A DNA stretch of 64,000 nt from Streptomyces violaceusniger (GCA_005405945.1 BJHW01000001.1:3658001-3722000); one strand, 5' to 3'. Shown: positions 28,813 through 38,546, counted from the first letter of the stretch. Notes: generated from the letters alone by a model not told the origin. Made by a program: numbers and translations.

Positions 28813-29553
28813 TCAGCCGCCCAACCAGACATAGCTCGCGAGCCGCCCCGTGGTGCGCTCGCGCCGGTAGGAGAAGTGGTCCGCCGACTCCAGGGTGCAG
28901 ATGTGAGATTGTCCATCCATCTCGTCCATCCGCACACCCGCGCGCTCCAGTTGGGCCCGCACACCGGCCGCCACATCCACCGCGGGGGTACCCCAGCGGG
29001 TCTCGGCCCACGCCTCCGGCACCGTCTCGGCGACATCGGCGCGCATGTCCGCGGGGACCTCGTAGCAGCGGCCGCAGACCGCGGGCCCGGTGCGGGCGAC
29101 GATCCGGGCGGGCTCGGCACCCTGTTCGGTCATCGCCTCCACCACCGCGGGCACCACTCCGGCGACCAGTCCCGGCCGCCCGGCGTGGGCCGCGCCGACG
29201 ACCCCGGCCACCGGATCGGCCAGCAGCACCGGGGTGCAGTCGGCGGTGAGCACGGCCAGGGCGAGGCCCCGACGCCGCGTCACCACCGCGTCCACCGCCG
29301 GGATCTCGCCATCCGGCCACGGCCCGTCGACCACCGCGACGTCCCGGCCGTGCACCTGGTTCATCCAGACGACCGCCGCCGGGTCCAGGCCCATCGCCTT
29401 GGCGGCCAGCTCGCGGTTGGTCCGTACGGCCTCCGGGTCGTCGCCGACCGCCCCGCCGAGGTTGAGCTCGTCATACGGAGCGGCGCTCACCCCGCCCCAC
29501 CGGTCGGTGAAGGCGAAGTGCGCGCCGCTCGCGTCGTGCTGTTGCGCTATCAC
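28813..29553 (-). CDS. pgeF: Peptidoglycan editing factor PgeF (YfiH/laccase-domain protein)
   Basis: This is a 246-residue protein of the YfiH/laccase-like family. The metal-site residues are visible in WMNQVHGRDVA, LTADCTPVLLADP and GAAHAGRPGLV. In E. coli the family removes L-Ser-containing UDP-MurNAc precursors that MurC makes by mistake, hence the name. Purine nucleoside and polyphenol activities have also been reported. The start is GTG at 29553. The gene lies 43 bp after ftsZ and 3 bp before yggS, so it is probably co-transcribed with them. Confidence 0.9.
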   Translation of the reverse strand: MIAQQHDASGAHFAFTDRWGGVSAAPYDELNLGGAVGDDPEAVRTNRELAAKAMGLDPAAVVWMNQVHGRDVAVVDGPWPDGEIPAVDAVVTRRRGLALAVLTADCTPVLLADPVAGVVGAAHAGRPGLVAGVVPAVVEAMTEQGAEPARIVARTGPAVCGRCYEVPADMRADVAETVPEAWAETRWGTPAVDVAAGVRAQLERAGVRMDEMDGQSHICTLESADHFSYRRERTTGRLASYVWLGG

Positions 29554-29596
29554 GTCTGGTTCACTTCAAAGTCGCCGTCGAGCCATGCCGGACGGC

Positions 29597-30837
29597 TCAC
29601 TTCAGGAAGTCCGGGACGTCCAGCTCCTCGGCCTGGCTCTCCGGGTAGGGGCGGGCCGGGGGACCTGGGGGTGCGGGGTGGGCACCGGGGGCGGCGGCAC
29701 CTCGGCGACCGGGGCCGGGTCCGCCGGGGCGGGCTCCTCCTCGCGCGGGGTGACGCTGCCGAGCCCGCCGAAGGACGGGCGGCTGCCGCTGTCCTGGCCG
29801 GCCGGGCGGCTCGAGGAGCTGCCGGATCCTTCTTCGCGGTTGCCGCCGCTGTAGGAGCCGAGCACCTTGTCGCGGTTCTTCGCGGGCGGCTGACCGCCGT
29901 CGAAGCCCGCCGCGATCACGGTGACCCGGACCTCGTCGCCGAGCGCGTCGTCGATCACCGCGCCGAAGATGATGTTGGCTTCGGGGTGGGCGGCCTCGCT
30001 CACCAGCTGGGCGGCCTCGTTGATCTCGAACAGACCGAGGTCCGAGCCGCCGGAGATGGAGAGCAGCACACCCCGGGCGCCGTCGATGGACGCCTCCAGC
30101 AGCGGCGAGGAGATCGCCATCTCGGCCGCGGCCACCGCGCGGTCGTCGCCGCGGGCCGAGCCGATACCCATGAGCGCCGATCCGGCCTCCGACATCACGG
30201 ACTTGACGTCCGCGAAGTCGAGGTTGATCAGACCCGGGGTGGTGATCAGGTCGGTGATGCCCTGAACACCCGACAGCAGCACCTGGTCGGCCGACTTGAA
30301 CGCGTCGAGCACGCTCACCTGACGGTCCGAAATGGACAGCAGTCGGTCGTTCGGGATCACGATGAGGGTGTCGACCTCGTCCCGCAGACCCGCGATGCCG
30401 TCCTCCGCCTGATTGGCGCGGCGACGGCCCTCGAAGGTGAACGGGCGGGTGACCACACCGATCGTCAGTGCGCCCAGCGAGCGGGCGATGTTCGCGACCA
30501 CCGGGGCGCCGCCGGTGCCCGTGCCGCCGCCCTCACCCGCCGTCACGAAGACCATGTCGGCCCCCTTGAGGACCTCCTCGATCTCCTCGCGGTGGTCCTC
30601 GGCGGCCTTGCGGCCGACCTCGGGGTTGGCGCCGGCTCCCAGGCCCCGGGTGAGCTCGCGGCCGACGTCCAGTTTGACGTCCGCGTCACTCATCAGGAGG
30701 GCCTGCGCATCGGTGTTGATCGCGATGAACTCGACGCCCTTGAGCCCGACCTCGATCATCCGGTTGATGGCGTTCACGCCACCGCCGCCGATGCCGACGA
30801 CCTTGATGACTGCGAGGTAGTTCTGCGGTGCTGCCAC
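29597..30837 (-). CDS. ftsZ: Cell division protein FtsZ (C-terminal frameshift in this sequence)
   Basis: This tubulin-like GTPase forms the Z-ring and Z-ladders. The start is GTG 30837, giving VAAPQNYLAVIKVVGIGGGGVNAINRM. The signature GEGGGTGTGGAPVVANIA, the N-TDAQAL segment and the T7-loop NLDFADVKSV are intact. The unstructured C-terminal linker then changes frame near 29658-29662. One more C on the coding strand gives PPARPYPESQAEELDVPDFLK, which restores the conserved tail that binds SepF, with the stop at 29597. Read as is, the protein would lose this tail, so a sequence error is likely. The restored length is about 413 residues. The upstream gap holds developmental promoters in other Streptomyces. 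Confidence 0.96.
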
Positions 30838-31114
30838 GTCGAAGGCCTCTCGCCTCGAGTTACGTGTCGCCACCCCGCCGTTGCCGCGGTGCGCCGACTG
30901 ATGCCGAATGGGACGGTTCCGATTGCCGACCCCAACCCTAACGCTGAAGTTTAGGGTTACCAGTGCCTCTGTTTCCCGGACTCTTCGGAACAGGACACTA
31001 AGTCGACAAGTGGCGAGCGTTCAATGAACACGCCGAACCTCCCGCTTTTCTTTTCACCCTATGTGATCACCCAGCGGGCTAGCCAACCAGGGTGCTGGCC
31101 TGCCGCTATCCACG
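30838..31114 (-). promoter_or_regulatory. ftsQ-ftsZ intergenic promoter region
   Basis: This 277-bp gap is much AT-richer than its surroundings. On the coding (minus) strand TTGAAC (31024-31019) and TTAGTG (31001-30996) have 17-bp spacing and form a candidate promoter. An inverted repeat AACCCTAA/TTAGGGTT lies at about 30931-30960. GACAC pentamers, the core of the WhiA site in Streptomyces, occur at 30864-30868 (minus) and 30994-30998 (plus). In S. coelicolor this gap carries the sporulation-induced ftsZ promoters. The exact assignment here is inference. Confidence 0.55.
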
Positions 31115-31912
31115 TCAACTGCGAGACACCGCGGGGGCACTCGGCGCTTGGACGTCGAAGTGGTCGGCGTCCGGCCGCGCTTTCATGAGGGCGGTGAGCG
31201 CCTTGGCCTTCGCCTCGCCGCGCTCTCCGCTCCCCCAGGCGATGGTACGGCCCCCGGTCAGCTCCAGGGTGATCGAATCGTACGAGCGGACCCTGAGGGA
31301 ACGGGTGTCCTGGCGGACCTTCTCGGGGAGTTGGGTGACCACCCGGACCGCCTCGCGGCGCAGTCTGGTCGGGCCGAAATGGCGCGAACTCGGCGACCGA
31401 TCCGCCTCCATTTCCAGCAGCGGAACCCCCTTCGGACGCTTGCTCAGGGTGGAGAACCGGACTCCCGTGGCGTCCACTTCGTGGAACTTCCCGTCCTCTT
31501 CGACAATGGCTTCGGGCCTGCGTTCCGTCACCACCAGACTGATGGTGTGCGGCCATGACCGGGATACGTCCACTTTCGCAATCCGCTTCAGCCGATCGCG
31601 CACCCGATGTTCGATCGCTCCGGTGTCCACCGCCACCAGCGGGGTGTTCAGGGATACGTCGGCGGCGTCGCGCACCTCCTCGGCGGTGAGGACGGTGGTG
31701 CCGGCGACCCGCACCCGCTCGGCCCGCAGCCAGCTCGAGCCGTAGAGCAGCCAGACGGCCCCGGCGCCGAGCAGGGTCACCGCCACCGCCGTCACCAGCA
31801 GGGTGCGGCGGCCGGGCGGCCGGAGCCGGCGGCGCACCCGGAGGAGGCGTGGGGGCGGGCCGGACGGAGTCGTCCCTCGTGCACCGCGCTCGGCGGTCGA
31901 CGGTCCGGCCAC
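31115..31912 (-). CDS. ftsQ: Cell division protein FtsQ/DivIB
   Basis: This is a 265-residue protein: an Arg/Pro-rich cytoplasmic tail of about 45 residues, one membrane helix (RTLLVTAVAVTLLGAGAVWLLYG), then a POTRA domain (WLRAERVRVAGTTVLTAEEVRDAADVSLNTPLVAVDTG) and the beta domain. It forms a complex with FtsL and DivIC/FtsB that activates septal wall synthesis. The start is GTG 31912, with GAGGAGG 8-13 bp before it, 13 bp downstream of the murG stop. The frame is open further upstream inside murG and is not used. Confidence 0.94.
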   Translation of the reverse strand: MAGPSTAERGARGTTPSGPPPRLLRVRRRLRPPGRRTLLVTAVAVTLLGAGAVWLLYGSSWLRAERVRVAGTTVLTAEEVRDAADVSLNTPLVAVDTGAIEHRVRDRLKRIAKVDVSRSWPHTISLVVTERRPEAIVEEDGKFHEVDATGVRFSTLSKRPKGVPLLEMEADRSPSSRHFGPTRLRREAVRVVTQLPEKVRQDTRSLRVRSYDSITLELTGGRTIAWGSGERGEAKAKALTALMKARPDADHFDVQAPSAPAVSRS

Positions 31913-31925
31913 GCTCCCTGCCTCC

Positions 31926-33020
31926 TCACGCCTGGCGGCGTGCGCTGATCGCCTCGTACACCATGCCGACCAGCAGCTCGTCGGCGTCCCTGCGGCCGAA
32001 TTCGGCGGCGCGCCGGGACATCTCGTACAGCCGGTGCGGGTCGCCGAGCACCGGCAGCACATTGCTCTGCACCCACTCGGGGCTCAGCTCGGCGTCGTCG
32101 ACCAGCAGCCCGCCGCCCGCCTTGACCACCGGCTGGGCGTTGAGCCGCTGCTCGCCGTTGCCGATCGGCAGCGGGACGTAGGCGGCGGGGAGCCCGACGG
32201 CGGACAGTTCGGCGACGGTCATCGCGCCCGCGCGGCAGAGCATCATGTCGGCCGCGGCGTACGCGAGGTCCATCCGATCCACGTACGGTACCGGGATATA
32301 GGGCGGCATTCCGGGCATGTTGTCCACATGCGGCAGTTCGTTTTTCGGGCCGACCGCGTGGAGCACCTGGATCCCGGCGCGCTGGAGGAACGGCGCCACC
32401 GTCTGGACCACCTCGTTCAGCCGCCGCGCGCCCTGCGAGCCGCCGGAGACCAGCAGCGTCGGCAGGTTCTGGTCGAGCCCGAAGGCCGCGCGGGCCTCCG
32501 GGCGGACCGCGGCCCGGTCGAGGGTGGCGATGGAGCGGCGCAGCGGGATGCCCACGTAGCGGGAGTTGCGGAGCTTGCTGTCCGGGGTGGAGACCGCGAC
32601 GAAGTGGGCGTAGCGGGAGCCGATCTTGTTGGCGAGGCCGGGGCGGGCGTTGGCCTCGTGGACGACGATCGGCACGCCGAGCCGCTTGGCCGCCAGGTAG
32701 CCGGGCAGGGCCACATAGCCGCCGAAGCCGACGACGCAGTCGGCCTTGGTGCGCTCCAGGATCTGCTCGGCGGCCTTGATGGTGCCGCGCAGCCGCCCGG
32801 GGACGGTGATCAGTTCGGGGGTGGGCTTGCGCGGCAGCGGTACGGCCGGGATGAGCCCGAGCTCATAGCCGCGCTCCGGTACGAGCCGGGTCTCGAGCCC
32901 GCGCTCCGTGCCGAGCGCCGTGATCCCCACGGTCGGGTCCTGCCTGCGCAGGGCGTCCGCGAGGGCGAGCGCGGGCTCGATGTGGCCGGCGGTCCCCCCA
33001 CCGGCGAGTACGACATGCAC
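31926..33020 (-). CDS. murG: UDP-GlcNAc:undecaprenyl-PP-MurNAc-pentapeptide GlcNAc transferase
   Basis: This is a 364-residue GT-B glycosyltransferase that turns lipid I into lipid II on the inner face of the membrane. The N-terminal glycine-rich loop GGGTAGHIEPALALADAL and the second loop SGGSQGARRLNE are visible. The nucleotide-sugar binding segment is CRAGAMTVAELSAVGLPAAYVPLPIGNGEQ. Start is GTG 33020, six bases after the ftsW stop. It is complete and without frameshift. Confidence 0.96.
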   Translation of the reverse strand: MHVVLAGGGTAGHIEPALALADALRRQDPTVGITALGTERGLETRLVPERGYELGLIPAVPLPRKPTPELITVPGRLRGTIKAAEQILERTKADCVVGFGGYVALPGYLAAKRLGVPIVVHEANARPGLANKIGSRYAHFVAVSTPDSKLRNSRYVGIPLRRSIATLDRAAVRPEARAAFGLDQNLPTLLVSGGSQGARRLNEVVQTVAPFLQRAGIQVLHAVGPKNELPHVDNMPGMPPYIPVPYVDRMDLAYAAADMMLCRAGAMTVAELSAVGLPAAYVPLPIGNGEQRLNAQPVVKAGGGLLVDDAELSPEWVQSNVLPVLGDPHRLYEMSRRAAEFGRRDADELLVGMVYEAISARRQA

Positions 33021-33026
33021 CGAAAT

Positions 33027-34478
33027 TCACCGCTCTCCGGACGGCCGCCTCTTGACGGGCCGTCTCATCGTCTTCCGTCTCACCCGAGCCAGCTTCTTCC
33101 GCAAAGCAGGCTGCCGCATGGCCAGCGCCGCCCGCGCAGCGGGCTCCGCCCGTGCGAAGGCGATCAACAGGCCGACGGCGAACATGGTCGGCAGCAGGGC
33201 GGACCCTCCGTAGGAGAACAGCGGGAGCGGAACACCCGCGATCGGCAGCAGCCCGAGCACCGCTCCGATGTTGACCACGGCCTGGGCCGTGATCCAGGTG
33301 GTCACACCTCCCGCGGCGTACCTCACGAAGGGGTCCTCCGTGCGTCCGGCCACGCGGATACCCGCATAGCCTAGAGCCGCGAAGAGAACGAGAACCGACA
33401 GCGTCCCCGCCAGACCGAGTTCCTCCCCGGTAATGGCGAAGATGAAGTCAGTATGCGGTTCGGGTAGTTCGCCCCATTTCTCCATACTTGCCCCGAGTCC
33501 CGAGCCGAACCATCCGCCGTTGGCGAGCGCGTAGATTCCGTGCACCGCCTGCCAGCACTGATCGTGCGCACCGGGCTCGGTGGCGCCGATACAGGCGAGC
33601 CGGGACATCCGGTTGGCGCTGGTCTTGATGAGCAGCAGGCCGATGACCCCGGCGAAGGCCAGGACGCCCGCGAAGAGCCGGGTGGGGGCGCCGGCCAGCC
33701 ACAGTAGGCCGAAAAGGATCGCCGTGAGGATGATCGCGGTGCCCATGTCCCCGCCCAGCATGATCAGGCCGAGCAGCATGCCGGTGGCGGGCACCAGCGG
33801 GACCAGCAGGTGCTTCCACTGGGCCAGCAGCCGCTTGTCCTGTTTGCGGGCGAGAAGATCGGCGCCCCACAGGACCAGCGCGAGCTTGCCGAACTCGCTG
33901 GGCTGGAGCAGGAAGGGACCGCCGAAGGAGATCCAGTTCTGGTTGCCGTTGACCGCGATGCCCATGCCCGGGACCTGCACCAGACACATCAGGAAGAGCG
34001 AGACCGCGAGCAGCGGATAGGCGAAGGCGCGGTGCAGTTTGATGGGCATCCGCACGGCGAGCAGCATCAGCGCGCCGCCGAGCGCGGCGGCGAAGAGCTG
34101 TTTGCGGAAGAAGTACGACGGTGCGAGGCCGGACTGCAGCGCCTTGATCTGGGAGGCGGAGTAGACCATGACCAGCCCGAGCACCAGGATCAGCAGCGAG
34201 CCGCCGAGCAGCAGGTAGTACGCGGTCAGCGGCCGGTCCCAGGCCCGCCGGACGCGCTGCTGCAGCCCGCGCAGGGCTTCAGGGACATTCACCCTCGGCG
34301 GGCGGCGCGGAGGCCGGGAGGCGCCCGCCGAGCCGCGCGGGCGGACCGGTGACGCCGCCCGGCCCTTGCCCCGTACGGCCTCCCGCAGCCGCGGGGCGCC
34401 GCCCGAGCGCGGGGCCGGGCGGCCGGTGCCGGGGCGGGCCGTCCGGGAGCGCGGGGCGGCGGGCTGGTCAGGCGTCAT
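33027..34478 (-). CDS. ftsW: SEDS-family peptidoglycan glycosyltransferase FtsW
   Basis: This is a 483-residue membrane protein. After a basic Pro/Arg-rich tail of about 80 residues come ten predicted helices. The SEDS landmarks are NGNQNWISFGGPFLLQPSEFGKLALVLW, the GEELGLAGTLSVL segment, and FSYGGSALLPTMFAVGLLIA. FtsW polymerises lipid II at the septum together with FtsI. The start ATG at 34478 is preceded by GGAGGGG. A Lys/Arg-rich C-terminal tail follows the last helix. It is part of the overlapping or closely spaced run murE to murG. Confidence 0.96.
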   Translation of the reverse strand: MTPDQPAAPRSRTARPGTGRPAPRSGGAPRLREAVRGKGRAASPVRPRGSAGASRPPRRPPRVNVPEALRGLQQRVRRAWDRPLTAYYLLLGGSLLILVLGLVMVYSASQIKALQSGLAPSYFFRKQLFAAALGGALMLLAVRMPIKLHRAFAYPLLAVSLFLMCLVQVPGMGIAVNGNQNWISFGGPFLLQPSEFGKLALVLWGADLLARKQDKRLLAQWKHLLVPLVPATGMLLGLIMLGGDMGTAIILTAILFGLLWLAGAPTRLFAGVLAFAGVIGLLLIKTSANRMSRLACIGATEPGAHDQCWQAVHGIYALANGGWFGSGLGASMEKWGELPEPHTDFIFAITGEELGLAGTLSVLVLFAALGYAGIRVAGRTEDPFVRYAAGGVTTWITAQAVVNIGAVLGLLPIAGVPLPLFSYGGSALLPTMFAVGLLIAFARAEPAARAALAMRQPALRKKLARVRRKTMRRPVKRRPSGER

Positions 34479-34532
34479 GTCGTATCCCCTCCGGTTTTCC
34501 CGCGCGGGCGGTCCTCGCGGGCGACCGGCGGG

Positions 34533-35984
34533 CTACTGTTCGTCCGGGACCCGGCCGGAGGCCAGGTCATGGACCGCCGCGGCGAAGGCGTCGCCCCGCT
34601 TGTTGTAGTTGGTGAACATGTCCATCGAGGCACAGGCCGGGGCCATCAGGACGGTATCGCCCGGCCGGGCGAGCCGCGCCGCTTCGCGCACAGCCGCCGC
34701 CATCGCCCCAGTGTCGGTCCGGTCGAGGTCCACGACCGGGACATCTGCTGCGTGTCGCGCGAGCGCTTCGCGGATCAGGGCACGGTCGGCGCCGATCAGC
34801 ACCACGCCGCGCAGCCGCTTGGCCGCCGTGAGGACGAGCTCGTCGAAGGTGGCCCCCTTGGCGAGGCCGCCCGCGATCCACACGATGTGCTCATAGGCGC
34901 CCAACGACGCCTCCGCGGCATGGGTGTTGGTCGCCTTGGAGTCGTCGACGAAGGCCACGCCGCCGACGTCCGCCACGTGCTCCACCCGGTGCGGATCCGG
35001 CCGGAAGGCGCGCAGTCCGTCCCGTACGGCCGTCGGCGGGACGCCGTAGGCGCGGGCCAGGGCGGCCGCCGCGAGGGCGTTGGCGATGTTGTGCGGGGCC
35101 GGCGGGTTCACGTCGGAGACCTCGGCGAGCTCCTGCGCCTGCTTCTGGCGGTTCGCCACGAAGGCCCGGTCGACGAGGATGTCCTCCACGACGCCGAGCT
35201 GGGAGGGGCCGGGGGTGCCGAGGGTGAAGCCGATCGCCCGGCAGCCCTCCTCGACGTCGGCCGCGCGCACCAGGTCCTCGGTGGCGGGGTCGGCCACGTT
35301 GTAGACGCAGGCCACCTGGTTGCCCTCGTAGATCCGGCCCTTGTCGGCCGCGTAGGCCGCCATGGAGCCGTGCCAGTCGAGGTGGTCGGGGGCGAGGTTG
35401 AGCACCGCACCGGAGTGGGCGCGCAGCGAGGGCGCCCAGTGCAGCTGGTAGCTGGAGAGCTCGACGGCCAGTACGTCGTACGGCTCGTCGCCCAGCACGA
35501 TGTCCAGGAGCGAGACGCCGATGTTGCCGACGGCGGCGGTGCGCAGCCCGGCCGCCTCCAGGATGGCCGCCAGCATCCTTACGGTGGTCGTCTTGCCGTT
35601 GGTGCCGGTGACCGCGAGCCAGGGCGGGGCGTCCCGCCCGCGCAGCCGCCACGCCAGCTCCACATCGCCCCAGATGGGCACGCCCGCCTCGGCGGCGGCC
35701 AGGAAGAGCGGGCTGGTGGGCTTCCAGCCGGGGGTGGTCACGATCAGCTCGGTGCCGTCGGGAAGAGTCTCCCCGTCGCCGAGGCGGACCGTGATGCCCA
35801 GCGGCTCCAGCTCGGCCGCCTGGGTGCGCTGCGGTTCGCCGTCGCTGCCGTTGACCACGGTCACCGAGGCCCCGAGGCCCCGCAGCGCACGCGCTGCGGG
35901 GACCCCGGAGACGCCGAGTCCGGCGACGGTGACCTGCCGTCCGGCGAGGTCGGACACGTCGAGGGAGGCGGCGCCCGACGTCAC
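34533..35984 (-). CDS. murD: UDP-MurNAc-L-alanine:D-glutamate ligase
   Basis: This is a 483-residue Mur ligase that adds D-Glu to UDP-MurNAc-L-Ala. The N-terminal Rossmann domain reads VTVAGLGVSGVPAARALRGLGA, the ATP loop is TGTNGKTTTVRML, the central motif is NLAPDHLDWHGSM, and the C-terminal domain starts at PDPHRVEHV with DDSKATNTHA. GTG 35984 is chosen because it overlaps the mraY stop (GTGA), indicating coupling. GTG 35996, four codons upstream in the same frame, is an alternative. The longer open frame reaching 37076 only reads mraY out of frame. Confidence 0.94.
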   Translation of the reverse strand: MTSGAASLDVSDLAGRQVTVAGLGVSGVPAARALRGLGASVTVVNGSDGEPQRTQAAELEPLGITVRLGDGETLPDGTELIVTTPGWKPTSPLFLAAAEAGVPIWGDVELAWRLRGRDAPPWLAVTGTNGKTTTVRMLAAILEAAGLRTAAVGNIGVSLLDIVLGDEPYDVLAVELSSYQLHWAPSLRAHSGAVLNLAPDHLDWHGSMAAYAADKGRIYEGNQVACVYNVADPATEDLVRAADVEEGCRAIGFTLGTPGPSQLGVVEDILVDRAFVANRQKQAQELAEVSDVNPPAPHNIANALAAAALARAYGVPPTAVRDGLRAFRPDPHRVEHVADVGGVAFVDDSKATNTHAAEASLGAYEHIVWIAGGLAKGATFDELVLTAAKRLRGVVLIGADRALIREALARHAADVPVVDLDRTDTGAMAAAVREAARLARPGDTVLMAPACASMDMFTNYNKRGDAFAAAVHDLASGRVPDEQ

Positions 35985-37054
35985 GAGGCTCGCCACCCCG
36001 CGTAGAAGATGCCGAGGCCGACGATCACGCACATGCCCTGGATGATCCAGAACCGGACCACCACAAGGACTTCGCTCCACCCCTTGAGTTCGAAGTGGTG
36101 CTGGAGCGGTGCCATCCGGAAGACCCGTCGCCCGGTCGTCCGGAAGGAGCCGACCTGGATGACCACGGACATGGTGATCAGGACGAACAGACCGCCGAGG
36201 AGGGCCAGCAGCAGCTCCGTACGGGAGCAGATGGCGAGGCCGGCGAGCGCGCCGCCGAGGGCGAGCGAGCCGGTGTCGCCCATGAAGATCTTGGCGGGTG
36301 AGGTGTTCCACCACAGGAAGCCGAAGCACGCGCCCATCAGGGCGGAGGCGACGACGGCCAGATCGAGTGGGTCCCTGACCTCGAAACAGGACGCCGGGTT
36401 GGTGAGGGTCTGCGCGTTGGCGCAGGACTCCTGGTACTGCCAGACGCCGATGAAGGTGTAGGCGCCGAAGACCATCACGGAGGCACCGGTGGCCAGACCG
36501 TCCAGACCGTCGGTGAGGTTCACGCCGTTCGACATCGCCAGGATCATGAACAGCGCCCAGATCGCGAAGATCACCGGGCCGAAGGACCAGCCGAAGTCCT
36601 GGACGAAGGAGAGCCGGTCGGAGGCGGGGGTCTGCTGGCGCGCGTCGGCGAAGTTCAGTGCGAGGATCGCGAAGGCGATACCGACGATCAGCTGACCGGC
36701 CATCTTGGCCTTGGCCCGCAGGCCCAGGCTGCGCTGCTTGACGATCTTGATGTAGTCGTCGAGGAAGCCGACCAGGCCCATGCCCGCGAACAGGAAGAGC
36801 ACCAGCACGCCCGAGAAGGTCGGCTGGCTGCCCGTGATCACCTTCGTCAGGGCGTAGGCGATCAGCGTGGCCAGGATGAAGGAGATACCGCCCATCGTGG
36901 GCGTGCCCTTCTTGCTGCCGTGCGTCCGCGGACCGTCGTCCCGGATGTACTGGCCATAGCCCTTGCGGGCCAGCAGCTTGATCAGCAGCGGCGTGCCGAT
37001 CAGGGTCAGGAAGAGCCCGATGGCTCCCGAGAAGAGGATCTGCCTCATGCCCAT
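35981..37054 (-). CDS. mraY: Phospho-MurNAc-pentapeptide translocase
   Basis: This is a 357-residue membrane enzyme with ten helices that transfers phospho-MurNAc-pentapeptide to undecaprenyl phosphate, making lipid I. The catalytic motifs are FLDDYIKIVKQRSLGL, NLTDGLDGLATG and MGDTGSLALGG. The conserved HHFELKGWSEVLVVVRFWIIQ precedes the last helix. The start ATG 37054 overlaps the end of murF by 10 bp, and MRQ two codons later is an alternative. Its stop overlaps the murD start. Confidence 0.97.
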   Translation of the reverse strand: MGMRQILFSGAIGLFLTLIGTPLLIKLLARKGYGQYIRDDGPRTHGSKKGTPTMGGISFILATLIAYALTKVITGSQPTFSGVLVLFLFAGMGLVGFLDDYIKIVKQRSLGLRAKAKMAGQLIVGIAFAILALNFADARQQTPASDRLSFVQDFGWSFGPVIFAIWALFMILAMSNGVNLTDGLDGLATGASVMVFGAYTFIGVWQYQESCANAQTLTNPASCFEVRDPLDLAVVASALMGACFGFLWWNTSPAKIFMGDTGSLALGGALAGLAICSRTELLLALLGGLFVLITMSVVIQVGSFRTTGRRVFRMAPLQHHFELKGWSEVLVVVRFWIIQGMCVIVGLGIFYAGWRAS

Positions 37055-38484
37055 CGGCCGGCGACCTCACCCTCACCGTCGAGCAACGCCTGAGCGAGCC
37101 GCTCCAGGCCGACCGACCTGGATGCCTTCACCAACACGACGTCCCCCGGTCGCAGCTCGCTGCGCAGCAGATCGACCGCTGCCCGCACGTCGGACACGTG
37201 CACCGACTCCTCACCCCACGAACCCTCGTTCTTGGCGCCCATGTCCAGCCAGGCGGCCTCCTGGCCGCCGACCGCCACGAGCTTGCTGACGTTGAGCCGG
37301 ACGGCCAGCCGCCCGACCGCGTCGTGCTCGGCCAGTGACTCCTCGCCCAGCTCGGCCATCGGGCCGAGCACCGCCCACGTGCGACGCCCCGGTGTGGCAG
37401 CGCCCATGGCGACCAGCGCGCGCAGCGCTGCTCGCATGGACTCGGGGTTCGCGTTGTAGGCGTCGTTGACGACCGTCACGCCGTCCGAGCGCTCGGTGAC
37501 CTCCATCCGCCAGCGGGAGAGCTGCCCCGCCTCGGAGAGCGCCACGGCGATCTCGTCGACGGACATGCCCAACTCATGGGCGACGGCGGCCGCGGCGAGC
37601 GCGTTCGACACGTGGTGCTCACCGTACAGGCGCATGGTCACTTCGCTGCACCCGGTAGGGGTGTGAAGCGTGAAGGCGGGGCGGCCGCCGTCGGCGAGCC
37701 GGACATTCCCGGCACGCACATCGGCGTCCTCGGCCTCGCCGAACAGGACGGTACGGGCCTTGGTGCGCGACGCCATGGCGCGCACGAAGGGGTCGTCGGC
37801 GTTGAGCACCGCCACCCCGCCCTCCACGGCGGACGGCAGGGACTCCACGAGCTCGCCCTTGGCCTCGGCGATCTGCTCCCGGCCGCCGAACTCCCCGATA
37901 TGGGCGGTGCCGACGTTGAGCACGAGTCCGATACGGGGCGGGGTGAGGGTGGCCAGATACCGGATGTGGCCCTTACCGCGGGCACCCATCTCCAGCACCA
38001 GGTGCCGGGTGGCCTCGTCGGCACTGAGCGCGGCCACAGGCAGCCCGATCTCATTGTTGAAGTTGCCCGGCGTCCATACGGTGGGGCCGCGGCGCTGGAG
38101 CAGCTGGGCGATGAGGTCCTTGGTGCTGGTCTTGCCCGCGGAGCCGGTGAGGGCGACCACGGTGGTGCCCAGCCGCTCCACGACGGCGCGCGCGAGCGCT
38201 CCCATGGCGGCGATGACGTCGGGAACGACGATCGCCGGTACGGGGGCGTCCGGGGTGCCGACGGGGCGGGCGGCCAGGACCGCCGCGGCGCCCGCCTCGA
38301 CCGCGGTCCGTGCGAAGTCGTGGCCGTCCACGCGCTCCCCGGGGAGCGCGGCGAAGAGGCTGCCGGGCCGCACCTCACGGGAGTCGATCACGACGGGGCC
38401 CGTGACCTTCAGGTCCGGGTCCGGTATGTCGTGCGGCTGTCCACCGACTAGGCCGGCGATCTCGGTGAGGGACAGAGCGATCAC
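37045..38484 (-). CDS. murF: UDP-MurNAc-tripeptide:D-Ala-D-Ala ligase
   Basis: This is a 479-residue Mur ligase that completes the UDP-MurNAc-pentapeptide. The ATP loop is VALTGSAGKTSTKDLIAQLL, with the family segment TPGNFNNEIGLP following, the carbamylated-Lys region around VLEMGARGKGHI, and the C-terminal motif NDAYNANPESMRAALRAL. Start is GTG 38484 (VIALSLTEIAGLV) with GGAGGTGATCA directly upstream. It overlaps mraY by 10 bp and follows murE after 62 bp. Confidence 0.96.
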   Translation of the reverse strand: MIALSLTEIAGLVGGQPHDIPDPDLKVTGPVVIDSREVRPGSLFAALPGERVDGHDFARTAVEAGAAAVLAARPVGTPDAPVPAIVVPDVIAAMGALARAVVERLGTTVVALTGSAGKTSTKDLIAQLLQRRGPTVWTPGNFNNEIGLPVAALSADEATRHLVLEMGARGKGHIRYLATLTPPRIGLVLNVGTAHIGEFGGREQIAEAKGELVESLPSAVEGGVAVLNADDPFVRAMASRTKARTVLFGEAEDADVRAGNVRLADGGRPAFTLHTPTGCSEVTMRLYGEHHVSNALAAAAVAHELGMSVDEIAVALSEAGQLSRWRMEVTERSDGVTVVNDAYNANPESMRAALRALVAMGAATPGRRTWAVLGPMAELGEESLAEHDAVGRLAVRLNVSKLVAVGGQEAAWLDMGAKNEGSWGEESVHVSDVRAAVDLLRSELRPGDVVLVKASRSVGLERLAQALLDGEGEVAGRWA

Positions 38485-38546
38485 TGATCACCTCCGGCCG
38501 TGCGGGAGAGCTGCCTGGAGGGGGCTGGTGCGCGCATGGCGGTCTG

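Noticed and set aside
30931..30960. Telomere-like TTAGGG/CCCTAA units in the ftsZ upstream gap
   Set aside because: There is only one copy in each orientation, and Streptomyces telomeres use other palindromes. It is treated as a small inverted repeat.
34533..37076. Apparent 847-residue fusion reading into murD
   Set aside because: The first 360 residues are mraY read out of frame. murD has its own GTG start coupled to the mraY stop.
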